Positions 8,183 through 16,504 of a stretch of DNA of 31,304 nt are shown here, piece by piece. Position 1 is the first letter of the stretch; each line of letters opens with the position of its first letter. The notes beneath the pieces are model-generated. The model did not search any database, was not told where the DNA came from, and saw only the letters and a program-made list of their open reading frames with translations. Both the position numbers and the translations under genes were made by a program. Source of the stretch: Muribaculum sp. (GTDB taxonomy: Bacteria; Bacteroidota; Bacteroidia; Bacteroidales; Muribaculaceae). Location: assembly GCA_009775095.1 (NCBI GenBank), contig VSOZ01000030.1, forward strand, positions 1-31,304, written 5' to 3'.

Positions 8183-8219
8183 TTATTGTTTTGGAGAATA
8201 ATTTTTGAATAATTGGTTT

Positions 8220-9458
8220 ATGGGATGCTTTTTTAAGCAACTTTATCACCTCGTTGCCGACAATCGCCTTCATGCCGTGATTGTGATTGTCGGTACGGCG
8301 GTGACAATGACATTTGTCATGATGGTGGTTATGGTCTATGACTTCCGTACCGCCGACATAGCTCCCGAGAGCGACCGCAGCCGTACGTTGTACACCGCGC
8401 TCGGAAAGATTTCGGCAAAGGACGGGACCAACATAGAGTCGGGTATGGGCCGACTGCCGTTTGAGACTCTGTTTGCCGATTGTCCCGGAGTGGAGGCCGC
8501 CACATGGTCGGGGTATCTGGGAACCTCGCCGTGTGCCATGACTTCCGGCGGAGAGCAGACCCGCCTTTTTGTCAAAGATGTACCTGTAAACTGGTTTGAC
8601 TTCTTTGATTACACATTTATAGCTGGCCGTCCTTTTGCCGAGGCGCAGTATGACGGACCGGCCCGGGAGGCTGCCATAAGCCAGAGCGCCGCCCGCCGGT
8701 TGTCGAAGGGCGATGCCGCCGACATGGTCGGCCGCGAGATCTATGTGAACTTCCGGCCGGTGCGTGTTACGGGCGTGTACGATGACGTAAGTCCTATACT
8801 GCAGAAGGCTTATGCCGATGTACTGCTGCCTTTCGGGGCCGAGGGCAATGCTCGCGACGGACTTTCAGGCCGCCGACTGGGGGTGCTGAAACTGTCGCCG
8901 GGCGCCGACCGTGACGAGGTCGAGCGTGAGATAGCCCGCCGCGAGTCGATGCTTAACTCGATGTGCCGTGACAACAAGTTTCATATGGAGCGTCTTTACG
9001 ATCAGGTCGAGTATACGTTTTTCCGCGACGAGATGATCAATGCCAATCTGGTGTACGGACTACTGCTTGCGGTGCTGCTGCTTGTTCCAGCCATGGGGCT
9101 TGCCGGCCTGATAAACGCGCAGATGCAGACCCGCCTCGGCGAGATAGCCATACGCAAGGCTTACGGGGCCGACAATATCGGCATAATGTGGCGCCTTTTC
9201 GCCGAGAATTTTGTCGAGACACTGGCCGGCGGCATTATCGGCTACATAGGAGCGTGTGTGCTGGTGTGGCTATGCCGCGACTGGATATTCGGCGAGATAT
9301 CAGGCGACGCCGTTATCACGGCGGCCATGGTAGGCCGTCCTGTGATAGCCCTGTATGTTGTGGGCGCGTCGGTGGTGTTTACGTCCGTAGTCACTCTGGT
9401 GCCGGCATGGATGGCCGCCCGGCGCAATATAGCATTGACTTTAAAAGGTAATGATTGA
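8220..9458 (+). CDS. FtsX/MacB-type permease, type A, pair 3
   Basis: The third type A permease, about 412 residues. The N-terminal helix (about 18-40) is followed by a periplasmic domain, and the three C-terminal helices start near residue 280. The coupling segment EIAIRKAYGADNIGIM is followed by AENF, the type A hallmark. I chose the ATG at 8220 because the N-terminus then aligns with the other type A proteins. An in-frame TTG at 8205 has GGAG eight bases upstream and could add five residues. Its last codons overlap the start of the next gene by 8 bases, indicating coupled translation with its partner. Confidence 0.87.
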   Translation: MGCFFKQLYHLVADNRLHAVIVIVGTAVTMTFVMMVVMVYDFRTADIAPESDRSRTLYTALGKISAKDGTNIESGMGRLPFETLFADCPGVEAATWSGYLGTSPCAMTSGGEQTRLFVKDVPVNWFDFFDYTFIAGRPFAEAQYDGPAREAAISQSAARRLSKGDAADMVGREIYVNFRPVRVTGVYDDVSPILQKAYADVLLPFGAEGNARDGLSGRRLGVLKLSPGADRDEVEREIARRESMLNSMCRDNKFHMERLYDQVEYTFFRDEMINANLVYGLLLAVLLLVPAMGLAGLINAQMQTRLGEIAIRKAYGADNIGIMWRLFAENFVETLAGGIIGYIGACVLVWLCRDWIFGEISGDAVITAAMVGRPVIALYVVGASVVFTSVVTLVPAWMAARRNIALTLKGND

Positions 9459-10695
9459 TATGAGACCGCTGTTAAGACAGATATGGACCCAACGCAGGGC
9501 CAACATATGGATATGGCTTACACTCACGGTGGTGGGCGTGCTGTTGTGGTATGCCGTCGACCTGTTGTACAACTACGAGGCATCGGGGCGCCGTCCGCTC
9601 GGTTATAATATAGATAATGTATATAACATCGAGCTTCGTTACAACTGGACAAACGAGGAGGCCATAGAACATATGGGAGAGGACAACGCGGTACTGTACC
9701 GACTCATATCGGAGTATCGTGATATAGAGGAGATATGCTACTATTGCGGCGACACTCCGTTTACCGACATGCGTCAGTTTGAAGGATATTGCACTCATGA
9801 TAACTCTTCACGCATAGTGTCGACATACATACGTTATGTCAGTCCGGAGTTTTTCGACGTGTTTGACATAAAGCCTCTGTCCGGGACGATAGACCGCGAC
9901 CGGTGGGTGACGGGTGAATATCCCGTGCCGGCCGTGATAAGCCTTGAACTGGCCGACTCGCTCTTCGGGAGTGCCTCGCAGGCTGTGGGCAAGACCATGT
10001 TCAATCCGTATTTTCTTATGCAGGGTACGTCGACCAACTACAAGGTCATGGCGGTGACCCCCGATCAGAAGCCTGACAGTTACAGCCGTTATCAGCCCAT
10101 GATATATCTGCCTGTCGGACCAGAGATGCTCGGTTACAGCAATTTCGCGGTACGTGTGCGTGACGATGCGGGCGAGGCGTTTGCGCAGCGGTTTTATGCC
10201 GACATGCGCGAGCCGCTTGAGCGCGGTGTATTCTATCTTCTCGGAGCGCGGTCGCTCTCTGACATGAAGAGCGACTATGACCTGACGCACGGTACAGTGA
10301 GTTATGTCCGCACCCTTTACAGCGTGATAGCTTTTTTCATGTTTACGGTGTTTCTTATCGTGCTCGGTACGTTTATGCTGAGGGTAAAGCGTCGTCGCGG
10401 TGAGATGGCGTTGAGGCTTGCCATGGGCAGCACACGCCGTCAGGCTCTCGGGCGGCTTATCGGCGAGGGACTTGTGCTGTTGGTGTCGTCTTTGGTGCCG
10501 GCAGCGATCATCGCCGCCAATATAATGTATGCCGACCTGACGGTGAATACCCTGACCGACGCGTCATGGTGGCGCTTTGTGGTGACATTCTGCACGGCCT
10601 CGCTTCTTCTGGCGGCGGTTATCGTGATAGCCGTATGGCCTGCGGCCCGCTCGGCCATGAAGCTGTCGCTGGCAGTGGCCCTGCATGATGAATGA
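9451..10695 (+). CDS. FtsX/MacB-type permease, type B, pair 3
   Basis: The third type B permease, 414 residues. The N-terminal helix (about 21-41) contains LLWYAVD, matching LWYIVD of the second type B protein, then GYNIDN, so pairs 2 and 3 look closer to each other than to pair 1. Three C-terminal helices flank the coupling segment EMALRLAMGSTRRQAL and GEGL, and the protein ends in ALHDE. The start ATG overlaps the upstream gene by 8 bases; another ATG lies three codons in. The last codons of this gene also hold a GG-N10-GC element (10671-10684) ahead of the TolC-type gene. Confidence 0.9.
   Translation: MIDMRPLLRQIWTQRRANIWIWLTLTVVGVLLWYAVDLLYNYEASGRRPLGYNIDNVYNIELRYNWTNEEAIEHMGEDNAVLYRLISEYRDIEEICYYCGDTPFTDMRQFEGYCTHDNSSRIVSTYIRYVSPEFFDVFDIKPLSGTIDRDRWVTGEYPVPAVISLELADSLFGSASQAVGKTMFNPYFLMQGTSTNYKVMAVTPDQKPDSYSRYQPMIYLPVGPEMLGYSNFAVRVRDDAGEAFAQRFYADMREPLERGVFYLLGARSLSDMKSDYDLTHGTVSYVRTLYSVIAFFMFTVFLIVLGTFMLRVKRRRGEMALRLAMGSTRRQALGRLIGEGLVLLVSSLVPAAIIAANIMYADLTVNTLTDASWWRFVVTFCTASLLLAAVIVIAVWPAARSAMKLSLAVALHDE
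10671..10684 (+). promoter_or_regulatory. Possible internal sigma-54-type element before the TolC-type gene
   Basis: CTGGCA with GG at 10671-10672, ten bases, then TGCA with GC at 10683-10684 gives the invariant GG-N10-GC spacing. The predicted start is near 10696, directly after the permease stop and about 23 nt before the next ATG. It lies inside codons for a conserved C-terminus in GC-rich DNA, so chance is a real explanation. Confidence 0.25.
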
Positions 10696-10718
10696 CCTTA
10701 TATATTAAGTAAAAAGAT

Positions 10719-12206
10719 ATGATAAATATGATACTAAAAAGACTTTTTGCAATAGCGGCGTTGATACTTCCGCTCGTATCGGGGGCGGAGGAGATAAAAC
10801 GCACTATAACTCTTGACGAGGCCATAACGATAGCGCGTGCACAGAGCGTGGATGCGGCGGTGGCGCTTAACGAGCTGAAGACCGCTTACTGGGAGTACCG
10901 CACATTCCGTGCCGACCTGCTGCCGGAGATAAACTTTCAGGCTACGGCTCCGAGCTACCGCAAAAGCTACAGCTCCTATCAGCTTGATGACGGTTCTTAC
11001 ACTTTTGTCCGCAACAACTTCATGCAGATGAGCGGTACGGTGTCGGTTGACCAGAACATATGGCTTACCGGGGGTACGTTGTCGCTCAACACGTCGATAG
11101 ACTTCCTGAAACAGCTTGAGGGCAACAAATACAACCGCTTTATGTCGGTGCCTGTGGCTCTTACTCTCAGTCAGCCGATATTCGGTGTAAACCATATAAA
11201 GTGGAACAGGCGCATCGAGCCCGTACGCTATGAGGAGGCCAAGGCCCGGTTCATGAGCGCCACGGAGCAGGTGGCCATGTCGACCATCAACTACTTTTTC
11301 AACCTGTTGATGTCGAAGGAAAACCTGTCGATAGCGCGTCAGAATCTGAAAAACGCCGACAAGCTCTATGAGGTGGCTAAAGCAAAGCGCGCCATGGGGC
11401 AGATAAGCGAGAACGATCTGCTTCAGCTCGAGCTGAACAAACTTAATGCGGTATCTTCGTTGACCAACTGCGAGAGCCAGTTCAAGAGCGACATGTTCAA
11501 GCTGCGCTCGTTTCTGTCGCTTGACGAGACTGTAGACCTCGAGCCTGTCATACCCGCCGACATACCCAAAGCCATAGTAGGCTACGACGACGTGCTAGAC
11601 AAGGCGCTTGCCAACAACTCGTTTGCAAAGAACATAAGGCGCCGACAACTTGAAGCCGATTATGAGGTAGCCAAGGCCAAAGGCAATATGCGTGAGATAA
11701 CTCTGTACGCCCAGATAGGTTATACGGGCACTGCCGACAAGTTCGGCCCGGCTTATGATCATCTGAAAGACAATCAGGTGGTGGAGATCGGCTTCCGTAT
11801 ACCGCTGCTCGACTGGGGGAAGCGCCGCGGCAAGGTGAAAGTGGCCGAGAGCAACCGCGACGTCGTGGAGAGCCGTCTGCGTCAGGAGACGATGAACTTC
11901 AATCAGGATATATTCATACTTGTGGAGCGCTTCAACAACCAGCAGCAACAGCTCGACATATCCATAACGGCCGACAACATAGCGCAAAAGCGCTACGACA
12001 CCAATGTCGAGACATTCCTTATAGGTAAAATATCGACTCTTGACCTTAATGACTCGCAGTCTAAGAAAGACGCCTCGCGTCAAGCCTATATCGACCAGTT
12101 GTATACCTACTGGTATTACTACTACCAGCTGCGTAGCCTTACATTATGGGATTTCGGCAGCGGAAAAAGCATAGATGCCGACATAGAGGCCATAATCAGA
12201 CAGTAA
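10719..12206 (+). CDS. TolC-family outer membrane efflux protein
   Basis: The outer-membrane channel of the export system. The 495 residues start with a basic end and a hydrophobic signal peptide (about 7-22, likely cleaved after SGA). The mature protein begins with TLDEAITIARAQS, the usual opening of OEP-family proteins. Two repeated helical halves follow, with beta-strand segments around 65-105 and 325-350, and a long helical stretch rich in Gln, Asn and Asp near 380-430. Length matches the family. It follows the last permease after 23 bases, so adaptor, permeases, ATPase and channel form a complete tripartite set in one operon. Confidence 0.92.
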   Translation: MINMILKRLFAIAALILPLVSGAEEIKRTITLDEAITIARAQSVDAAVALNELKTAYWEYRTFRADLLPEINFQATAPSYRKSYSSYQLDDGSYTFVRNNFMQMSGTVSVDQNIWLTGGTLSLNTSIDFLKQLEGNKYNRFMSVPVALTLSQPIFGVNHIKWNRRIEPVRYEEAKARFMSATEQVAMSTINYFFNLLMSKENLSIARQNLKNADKLYEVAKAKRAMGQISENDLLQLELNKLNAVSSLTNCESQFKSDMFKLRSFLSLDETVDLEPVIPADIPKAIVGYDDVLDKALANNSFAKNIRRRQLEADYEVAKAKGNMREITLYAQIGYTGTADKFGPAYDHLKDNQVVEIGFRIPLLDWGKRRGKVKVAESNRDVVESRLRQETMNFNQDIFILVERFNNQQQQLDISITADNIAQKRYDTNVETFLIGKISTLDLNDSQSKKDASRQAYIDQLYTYWYYYYQLRSLTLWDFGSGKSIDADIEAIIRQ

Positions 12207-12222
12207 TGTGACAAAAAAGTAG

Positions 12223-12230
12223 TACATTTG
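12223..12230 (+). promoter_or_regulatory. -7 box of the response regulator/kinase genes
   Basis: TACATTTG fits TAnnTTTG and ends 5 nt before the regulator ATG, the same geometry as the box at 846-853, so a leaderless or near-leaderless transcript is predicted. No TTG is found at the -33 position. It would supply the regulator pair independently of the export operon. Confidence 0.55.
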
Positions 12231-12235
12231 CAATT

Positions 12236-13576
12236 ATGATATTAGTAGTCGATGATGATAACGCCATAAGGCTGTCGCTCAAGATGCTCCTGCAGCGGGC
12301 GGGATATGAGGTCGTGTCGGTCCCCGGTCCGGCCGAGGCCATGGATGTGGTCAGGTCGACTGCTCCGCAACTTGTGCTTCTCGACATGAACTTTTCGCGT
12401 GCCACTTCGGGCGACGAGGGGCTTACGCTGCTCAAGCAGATAAAGATTTTCCGCCCTGATGTGCCGGTCATACTCATGACCGCGTGGGGCAGCATACCGC
12501 TTGCGGTTGAGGGTATCCACGCCGGAGCGTTTGACTTTATAACCAAGCCGTGGGACAACCGAAACCTTCTCGAGCATGTCAAGGCGGCTCTTGACATTGC
12601 GGGGCATAACTACGAAGCCGATGCGGGCGGGTTTGACCGGTCGTGTATAATAGGCGACAGCCCCGCTCTGAACAAGGTGCTCGACACTATACGGCGCGTG
12701 GCCCGCACCGACGCCTCGGTGCTCATCATGGGCGAGAACGGCACTGGTAAGGAGCTGATAGCCGAGGCGATACACCGCAACAGTCTGCGCGCGGGCAAGC
12801 CCTTTGTCAAGGTGAATCTCGGCGGTATATCGCAGTCGCTTTTCGAAAGCGAGATGTTCGGACATAAAAAAGGTGCGTTTACCGGAGCCGTGGCCGACAG
12901 AACGGGGCGTTTCGCCCTTGCTGACGGCGGCACCATATTTCTCGACGAGATAGGCGATCTGGATCCGGGCAGTCAGGTGAAGCTGCTGAGAGTACTTCAG
13001 GAACATACGTTCGAGGTGCTCGGCGACAGCCGTCCTCGCAAGGTCGACATACGCGTGGTGTGTGCCACCAATGCCGACCTGAACAAGATGGTGGCCGACC
13101 GCACTTTCCGCGAGGATCTGTTTTATCGTATAAATCTTATTACGGCGGTTCTGCCGGCTCTCAGGGAACGACCCGAAGACATACCGCTGCTTGTGAGGCA
13201 TTTCGCCGACGAGTATTGCCGCTCGTGCCGGCGTCCAAAGGTGGATATAACGCCCGACGCCATGGCGTATCTCGCCTCACTGCCTTATCCGGGCAACATA
13301 AGGGAGCTTAAAAACATAGTGGAGCGCACTCTTATCGTGGGCGGAACCGACGTTTATGACCGGCGACATTTCGAAGAGCTGTACCTGCAGCTGCCTCATG
13401 ACAATACGGTGACGATGACGTCGTCGGAAAAACTTGAGGATGTGGAGCGCCGTACGATAATGAACATGCTGGTAAAACACAATTACAATATGTCGCGCAC
13501 GGCGGCGGCGTTGGGTATATCGCGCCAGACGCTTTACAGGCGCATGGACAAGTTCGGCATCGACTATGAAGTTTAG
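12236..13576 (+). CDS. Sigma-54-dependent response regulator (NtrC/AtoC family)
   Basis: A cytoplasmic activator that remodels RNA polymerase carrying sigma-54. The 446 residues hold three domains. The receiver (1-118) has acidic residues Asp6-8, phospho-acceptor Asp50, Thr82 and Lys104. The AAA+ domain (about 136-365) has Walker A GENGTGKE (166-173), the sigma-54 contact loop GAFTGA (213-218) and Walker B GGTIFLDE (231-238). The C-terminal Fis-type helix-turn-helix (about 405-443) includes MSRTAAALGISRQTLYRRM. All functional residues are present, so it should be active. It overlaps the kinase gene by 11 bases and follows the export operon by 29 bases. The sigma-54-like site and half-sites ahead of that operon are its best candidate targets. 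Confidence 0.96.
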   Translation: MILVVDDDNAIRLSLKMLLQRAGYEVVSVPGPAEAMDVVRSTAPQLVLLDMNFSRATSGDEGLTLLKQIKIFRPDVPVILMTAWGSIPLAVEGIHAGAFDFITKPWDNRNLLEHVKAALDIAGHNYEADAGGFDRSCIIGDSPALNKVLDTIRRVARTDASVLIMGENGTGKELIAEAIHRNSLRAGKPFVKVNLGGISQSLFESEMFGHKKGAFTGAVADRTGRFALADGGTIFLDEIGDLDPGSQVKLLRVLQEHTFEVLGDSRPRKVDIRVVCATNADLNKMVADRTFREDLFYRINLITAVLPALRERPEDIPLLVRHFADEYCRSCRRPKVDITPDAMAYLASLPYPGNIRELKNIVERTLIVGGTDVYDRRHFEELYLQLPHDNTVTMTSSEKLEDVERRTIMNMLVKHNYNMSRTAAALGISRQTLYRRMDKFGIDYEV

Positions 13577-14864
13577 ATGGATATTCATGGTTCTCTCGGT
13601 TGTGCTTTTCAGCGCCAATATAGTCCTTGTATGGATTATGTCGGGGCGGGGCAATATGGCATTCTATATCACCGAGGGAGTGGCTTTCGTGAGTCTGCTG
13701 CTGTTGTTTTTCTTTTACGGCAAAATCATAAAACCGCTCGACACCATAGCCAACGGTATAGACCTGCTGCGCGAACAGGACTTCAGTAGCCGGCTCTCGC
13801 CGGTGGGACAACGCGAGGCCGATCGCATAGTGGAGATGTTTAACCGTATAATGGCCCAGCTCAAGGAGGAGCGTCTTCGTGTAAGAGAACAGAACCACTT
13901 TATGGATCTGCTCATAGCCGCTTCGCCCATGGGTATCGTGATTTTTGACGGTCACGGTCGGGTGAGCATGTGCAATGACGCGGCGGCCAAGTTTCTCGGC
14001 TGCGAATCGACGGCCGCTCTGAGGGGGCGTTCTGTCGATGATACCGGCTCGGCGCTGGGGTGCGTTATAGCCGGGCTGCCTTACGGTGGTGCGGAGACTG
14101 TGCGGCTCAGTGACTCGATGATATATCGTTGCTCTCGGCTGTCGTTCATGGACAAGGGGTACGCGCACCCGTTCGTGATGATAGAGAAACTGACCGCCGA
14201 GGTGATGAAGGCCGAGCGTAAGGCTTACGAAAAAGTCATAAGGATGATAGCACATGAGGTCAACAACTCCATGGCCGGTGTGAACTCCATGCTTGACACC
14301 GTATCGGCTGCGGTTGAGGATACCGGCGACAGTGATCTTGCGGAACTTGTGAAGGTATGTGAGCAGCGTTGTATGGCCATGAGCCGTTTTATAACATCGT
14401 TTGCCGCGGTAGTGAAGATACCCGACGCAGTGTTGTGTCGGTGTGACCTCAACGAGTGTGTGGGCGCTGCCAAAGTGTTGCTTGAGAGTATGTGCGGACT
14501 GCGCGACGTGAAGTTGTGCATGGAGTTGTGTGATGACGAGGTGCCTGTCATGCTCGACAGGGTGCTGATGGAGCAGGCGCTTATAAATATGGTGAAAAAC
14601 TCGACGGAGAGTCTCGGACACGGGGGTGAAGTGACTATTGTGACTTCGTCGGCGCCGCCGACACTTACCGTGATTGACAACGGCCCGGGTATAAGCGAGG
14701 AGGTCGAGCGCAAGCTGTTCAGTCCGTTCTTCTCGACAAAGCCCGACGGACAGGGCATAGGACTGTTGTTTATAAGCGATGTCCTCAACAAGCATAAGTG
14801 TACATTCTCGTTGCGCACGGGCGATGACGGTCTTACGAGGTTTTCCGTGAGATTTCCCCGTTGA
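13566..14864 (+). CDS. Membrane sensor histidine kinase, cognate to the sigma-54 regulator
   Basis: The partner kinase, 432 residues. Two membrane helices (about 5-25 and 33-53) are joined by only about seven external residues, so it has no real periplasmic sensor domain. A HAMP-like linker (54-105) and a PAS-like domain (about 108-205) follow. The catalytic core has phospho-acceptor His230 in MIAHEVNNSMAG, N box Asn345, G1 DNGPGI (371-376), an F box around FFSTKPDGQ, and G2 GQGIGL (395-400). All catalytic motifs are intact. The start overlaps the regulator by 11 bases. With so short a loop, the signal is probably sensed in the membrane, by the transporter itself or in the cytoplasm. Confidence 0.95.
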   Translation: MKFRWIFMVLSVVLFSANIVLVWIMSGRGNMAFYITEGVAFVSLLLLFFFYGKIIKPLDTIANGIDLLREQDFSSRLSPVGQREADRIVEMFNRIMAQLKEERLRVREQNHFMDLLIAASPMGIVIFDGHGRVSMCNDAAAKFLGCESTAALRGRSVDDTGSALGCVIAGLPYGGAETVRLSDSMIYRCSRLSFMDKGYAHPFVMIEKLTAEVMKAERKAYEKVIRMIAHEVNNSMAGVNSMLDTVSAAVEDTGDSDLAELVKVCEQRCMAMSRFITSFAAVVKIPDAVLCRCDLNECVGAAKVLLESMCGLRDVKLCMELCDDEVPVMLDRVLMEQALINMVKNSTESLGHGGEVTIVTSSAPPTLTVIDNGPGISEEVERKLFSPFFSTKPDGQGIGLLFISDVLNKHKCTFSLRTGDDGLTRFSVRFPR

Positions 14865-14884
14865 TTCGTGTTGTGTCGGTCGAC

Positions 14885-14899
14885 ATATCGGCCCGATAT
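14885..14899. promoter_or_regulatory. Perfect dyad between kinase and EcsC-like genes
   Basis: ATATCGG and CCGATAT are separated by one base. The core CCGATAT/ATATCGG is shared with the palindrome at 882-897, but the flanking TGTC/GACA is missing. A one-base spacer and no following T run argue against a terminator, so an operator for the gene at 14931 is possible. Confidence 0.35.
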
Positions 14900-14930
14900 T
14901 TGTTATAGCTACAAAATGTAATTGAACGAT

Positions 14931-15665
14931 ATGGCCGACAAATTATGGAATAAGATCATAGTGACCGCTCTCTCGTCGGATATGCTGAGAGTGGACCGGG
15001 CTGATTTCATCGAGGCTCAGCTGTCACCTTACGTGCCCGGACTTGACCGTGAGGCGGCGGAGGTTGTCGTGCCGCGGCAGTTGCTTGACAAACGCGACTT
15101 CGACCGTGTTGTTAAAAGGAATGTGGATTACCATATGAGGCTGGCATGTCTGGCATCGGCGGGAGCCGGTCTCGGGGGCGGGTGGCTGTTGCTCGGCACT
15201 ATCCCGGCCGACATACTTCAGTTCTATTCACATGCCGTAGTGCTGCTTCAAAAGATGCTGTATCTTTACGGCTGGCCGCAGCTCACGGGTCGGTCGGGGA
15301 GTATGGATGACGAGTCGCGACGTATAGTGACTCTGTTTCTGGGCGAGATGATGGGAGCGGGCATAGTGTCGGCTCTCGCGGGTGAGGTGGCCGAGGCTGC
15401 AGTCAAGCAGGCTGCGATAAGACTGCCGCAGAACGCTGCGGTACAGGCCGCAGTGAACAGTGCGTTGGAATATGTGATCAAGACTACAGGGGTGAAGCTG
15501 TCGAAAGATGCCGTAGGGCGTGGAGTGTCGAAAGTGGTGCCGTTCATAGGGGCGCCGATATCGGCGGCTGTAACTTACCGGACCTTTCGGGTCATGGCTT
15601 CGAGACTCAGAAGGGCGCTTGAGTCGGAGTCATTTCCTGTTGTGGCGAAAGCGCTTGCTCCTTAG
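14931..15665 (+). CDS. EcsC-like protein
   Basis: A 244-residue protein resembling the EcsC family, whose biochemical role is not established. A Gly/Ala-rich hydrophobic stretch (about 72-92) leads into PADILQFYSHAVVLLQKM and YLYGW. The C-terminal part has SKVVPFIGAPISAAVTYR, like the conserved EcsC ending. In Bacillus, EcsC is encoded with the EcsAB ABC transporter, so its place next to an ABC export operon and its regulators is suggestive. I chose the ATG at 14931; an in-frame TTG at 14922 would add three residues. It lies 66 bases after the kinase, with a dyad between them, so it may be controlled separately. Confidence 0.65.
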   Translation: MADKLWNKIIVTALSSDMLRVDRADFIEAQLSPYVPGLDREAAEVVVPRQLLDKRDFDRVVKRNVDYHMRLACLASAGAGLGGGWLLLGTIPADILQFYSHAVVLLQKMLYLYGWPQLTGRSGSMDDESRRIVTLFLGEMMGAGIVSALAGEVAEAAVKQAAIRLPQNAAVQAAVNSALEYVIKTTGVKLSKDAVGRGVSKVVPFIGAPISAAVTYRTFRVMASRLRRALESESFPVVAKALAP

Positions 15666-15822
15666 AGGCGGTATGAGTGAGCCGGTATAAAAATTGTGTT
15701 GTTATAGAGCACTCTTTTAGGCTTTTGCGATAAAAATCAAGATGCCGCTCAACTTTCAACGTTTAATGTTGTTTAAATAATTGTAATTTAAATTCACGTT
15801 AATCAAACTAAAAACGATTATT

Positions 15823-16341
15823 ATGAAGAGGTATTTACTTATTATCGCGGCTGTTGTCGCCATTTTTACAACCGCCAGCGCCCAGCGTGCCGAATTGACT
15901 GTAAGCTACGGCGGTTATACACAGATGGATGCTATGGACTGTCATGACGGCGGCGGTGACGTCAACACAGCGTGGGGAGCTTTGAATCTTGGCGCCAACT
16001 TCAATATAGCGCCTAATTTTTGGATCGGCCCGTCCTACACATTCTCCAGCACTTCGCGCAAGCATCACTCCGACAATAAGTTCTATTATCATGCCATTAT
16101 GCTTAACGGCCGCTACAATTATTACCGCAATTCGATTGTCACCGTATACGGTAAAGTAGGCATAGGCTCGATTATCACACACGAGACCTATGACGACGAG
16201 TCGGAAAACAAAGGCTATTTCGCATTTCAGCTTACTCCTGTGGGCGCACAGGTGGGTTTGAGCAATACGGTTTCGATATTCGGTGAGGCCGGTTTCGGTG
16301 CACAGGGTCTTATACAGGTAGGTTTTAAGATTCATCTTTAA
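15823..16341 (+). CDS. Small outer membrane beta-barrel protein with signal peptide
   Basis: The 172-residue precursor has a signal peptide (1-20, likely cleaved after ASA). It then shows alternating hydrophobic/aromatic strands and short turns, such as ALNLGANFNIAPNFWIGPSY, and ends with a C-terminal strand in IQVGFKIHL. This pattern fits an eight-stranded OmpX/OmpA-type barrel. No specific family can be named, and the function could be structural, adhesive or sensory. The acidic and His-rich segment MDCHDGGGD (about 38-46) may lie in an external loop. No clear TAnnTTTG promoter is visible in the 157-base upstream gap. A strong terminator follows at 16381. Confidence 0.8.
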   Translation: MKRYLLIIAAVVAIFTTASAQRAELTVSYGGYTQMDAMDCHDGGGDVNTAWGALNLGANFNIAPNFWIGPSYTFSSTSRKHHSDNKFYYHAIMLNGRYNYYRNSIVTVYGKVGIGSIITHETYDDESENKGYFAFQLTPVGAQVGLSNTVSIFGEAGFGAQGLIQVGFKIHL

Positions 16342-16380
16342 AAAAGAGAGTTAACGTATTGTTTTATATAGTATGGTTTT

Positions 16381-16422
16381 CAGGCGTGGCGACTTCGGTT
16401 TGCCGCGCCTGTGAGTTTTCTT
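16381..16422 (+). terminator. Rho-independent terminator of the beta-barrel gene
   Basis: CAGGCGTGGC (16381-16390) pairs over 10 bp, with one G-T pair, to GCCGCGCCTG (16402-16411), closing an 11-nt loop. It is followed by TGAGTTTTCTT, a moderate U tract. It lies 40 bases after the stop. Confidence 0.85.
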
Positions 16423-16467
16423 AATATATATTAATTGTCGTTTGCTGTTTTTGTCTGATTGTAAATG

Positions 16468-16479
16468 AATGTTAACATT
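16468..16479. promoter_or_regulatory. Palindrome upstream of the acyl-CoA synthetase promoter
   Basis: AATGTTAACATT is a perfect 12-bp palindrome 25 bases before the -33 element of the promoter at 16505-16534. That is a natural position for a regulator of fatty-acid activation, but no regulator gene is present in the window and AT-rich palindromes arise by chance. Confidence 0.3.
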
Positions 16480-16504
16480 TCGGTAGAAAAGAGTGTGTAC
16501 AGTG

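Noticed and set aside
12242..13201. 319-codon minus-strand frame opposite the regulator
   Set aside because: Antisense shadow of a fully motif-supported NtrC-type regulator.
13332..14795. 487-codon minus-strand frame, longer than the kinase opposite it
   Set aside because: It is rich in His, Arg and Tyr with no domain, typical of antisense frames in this codon usage. The sense strand encodes a kinase with every catalytic motif.
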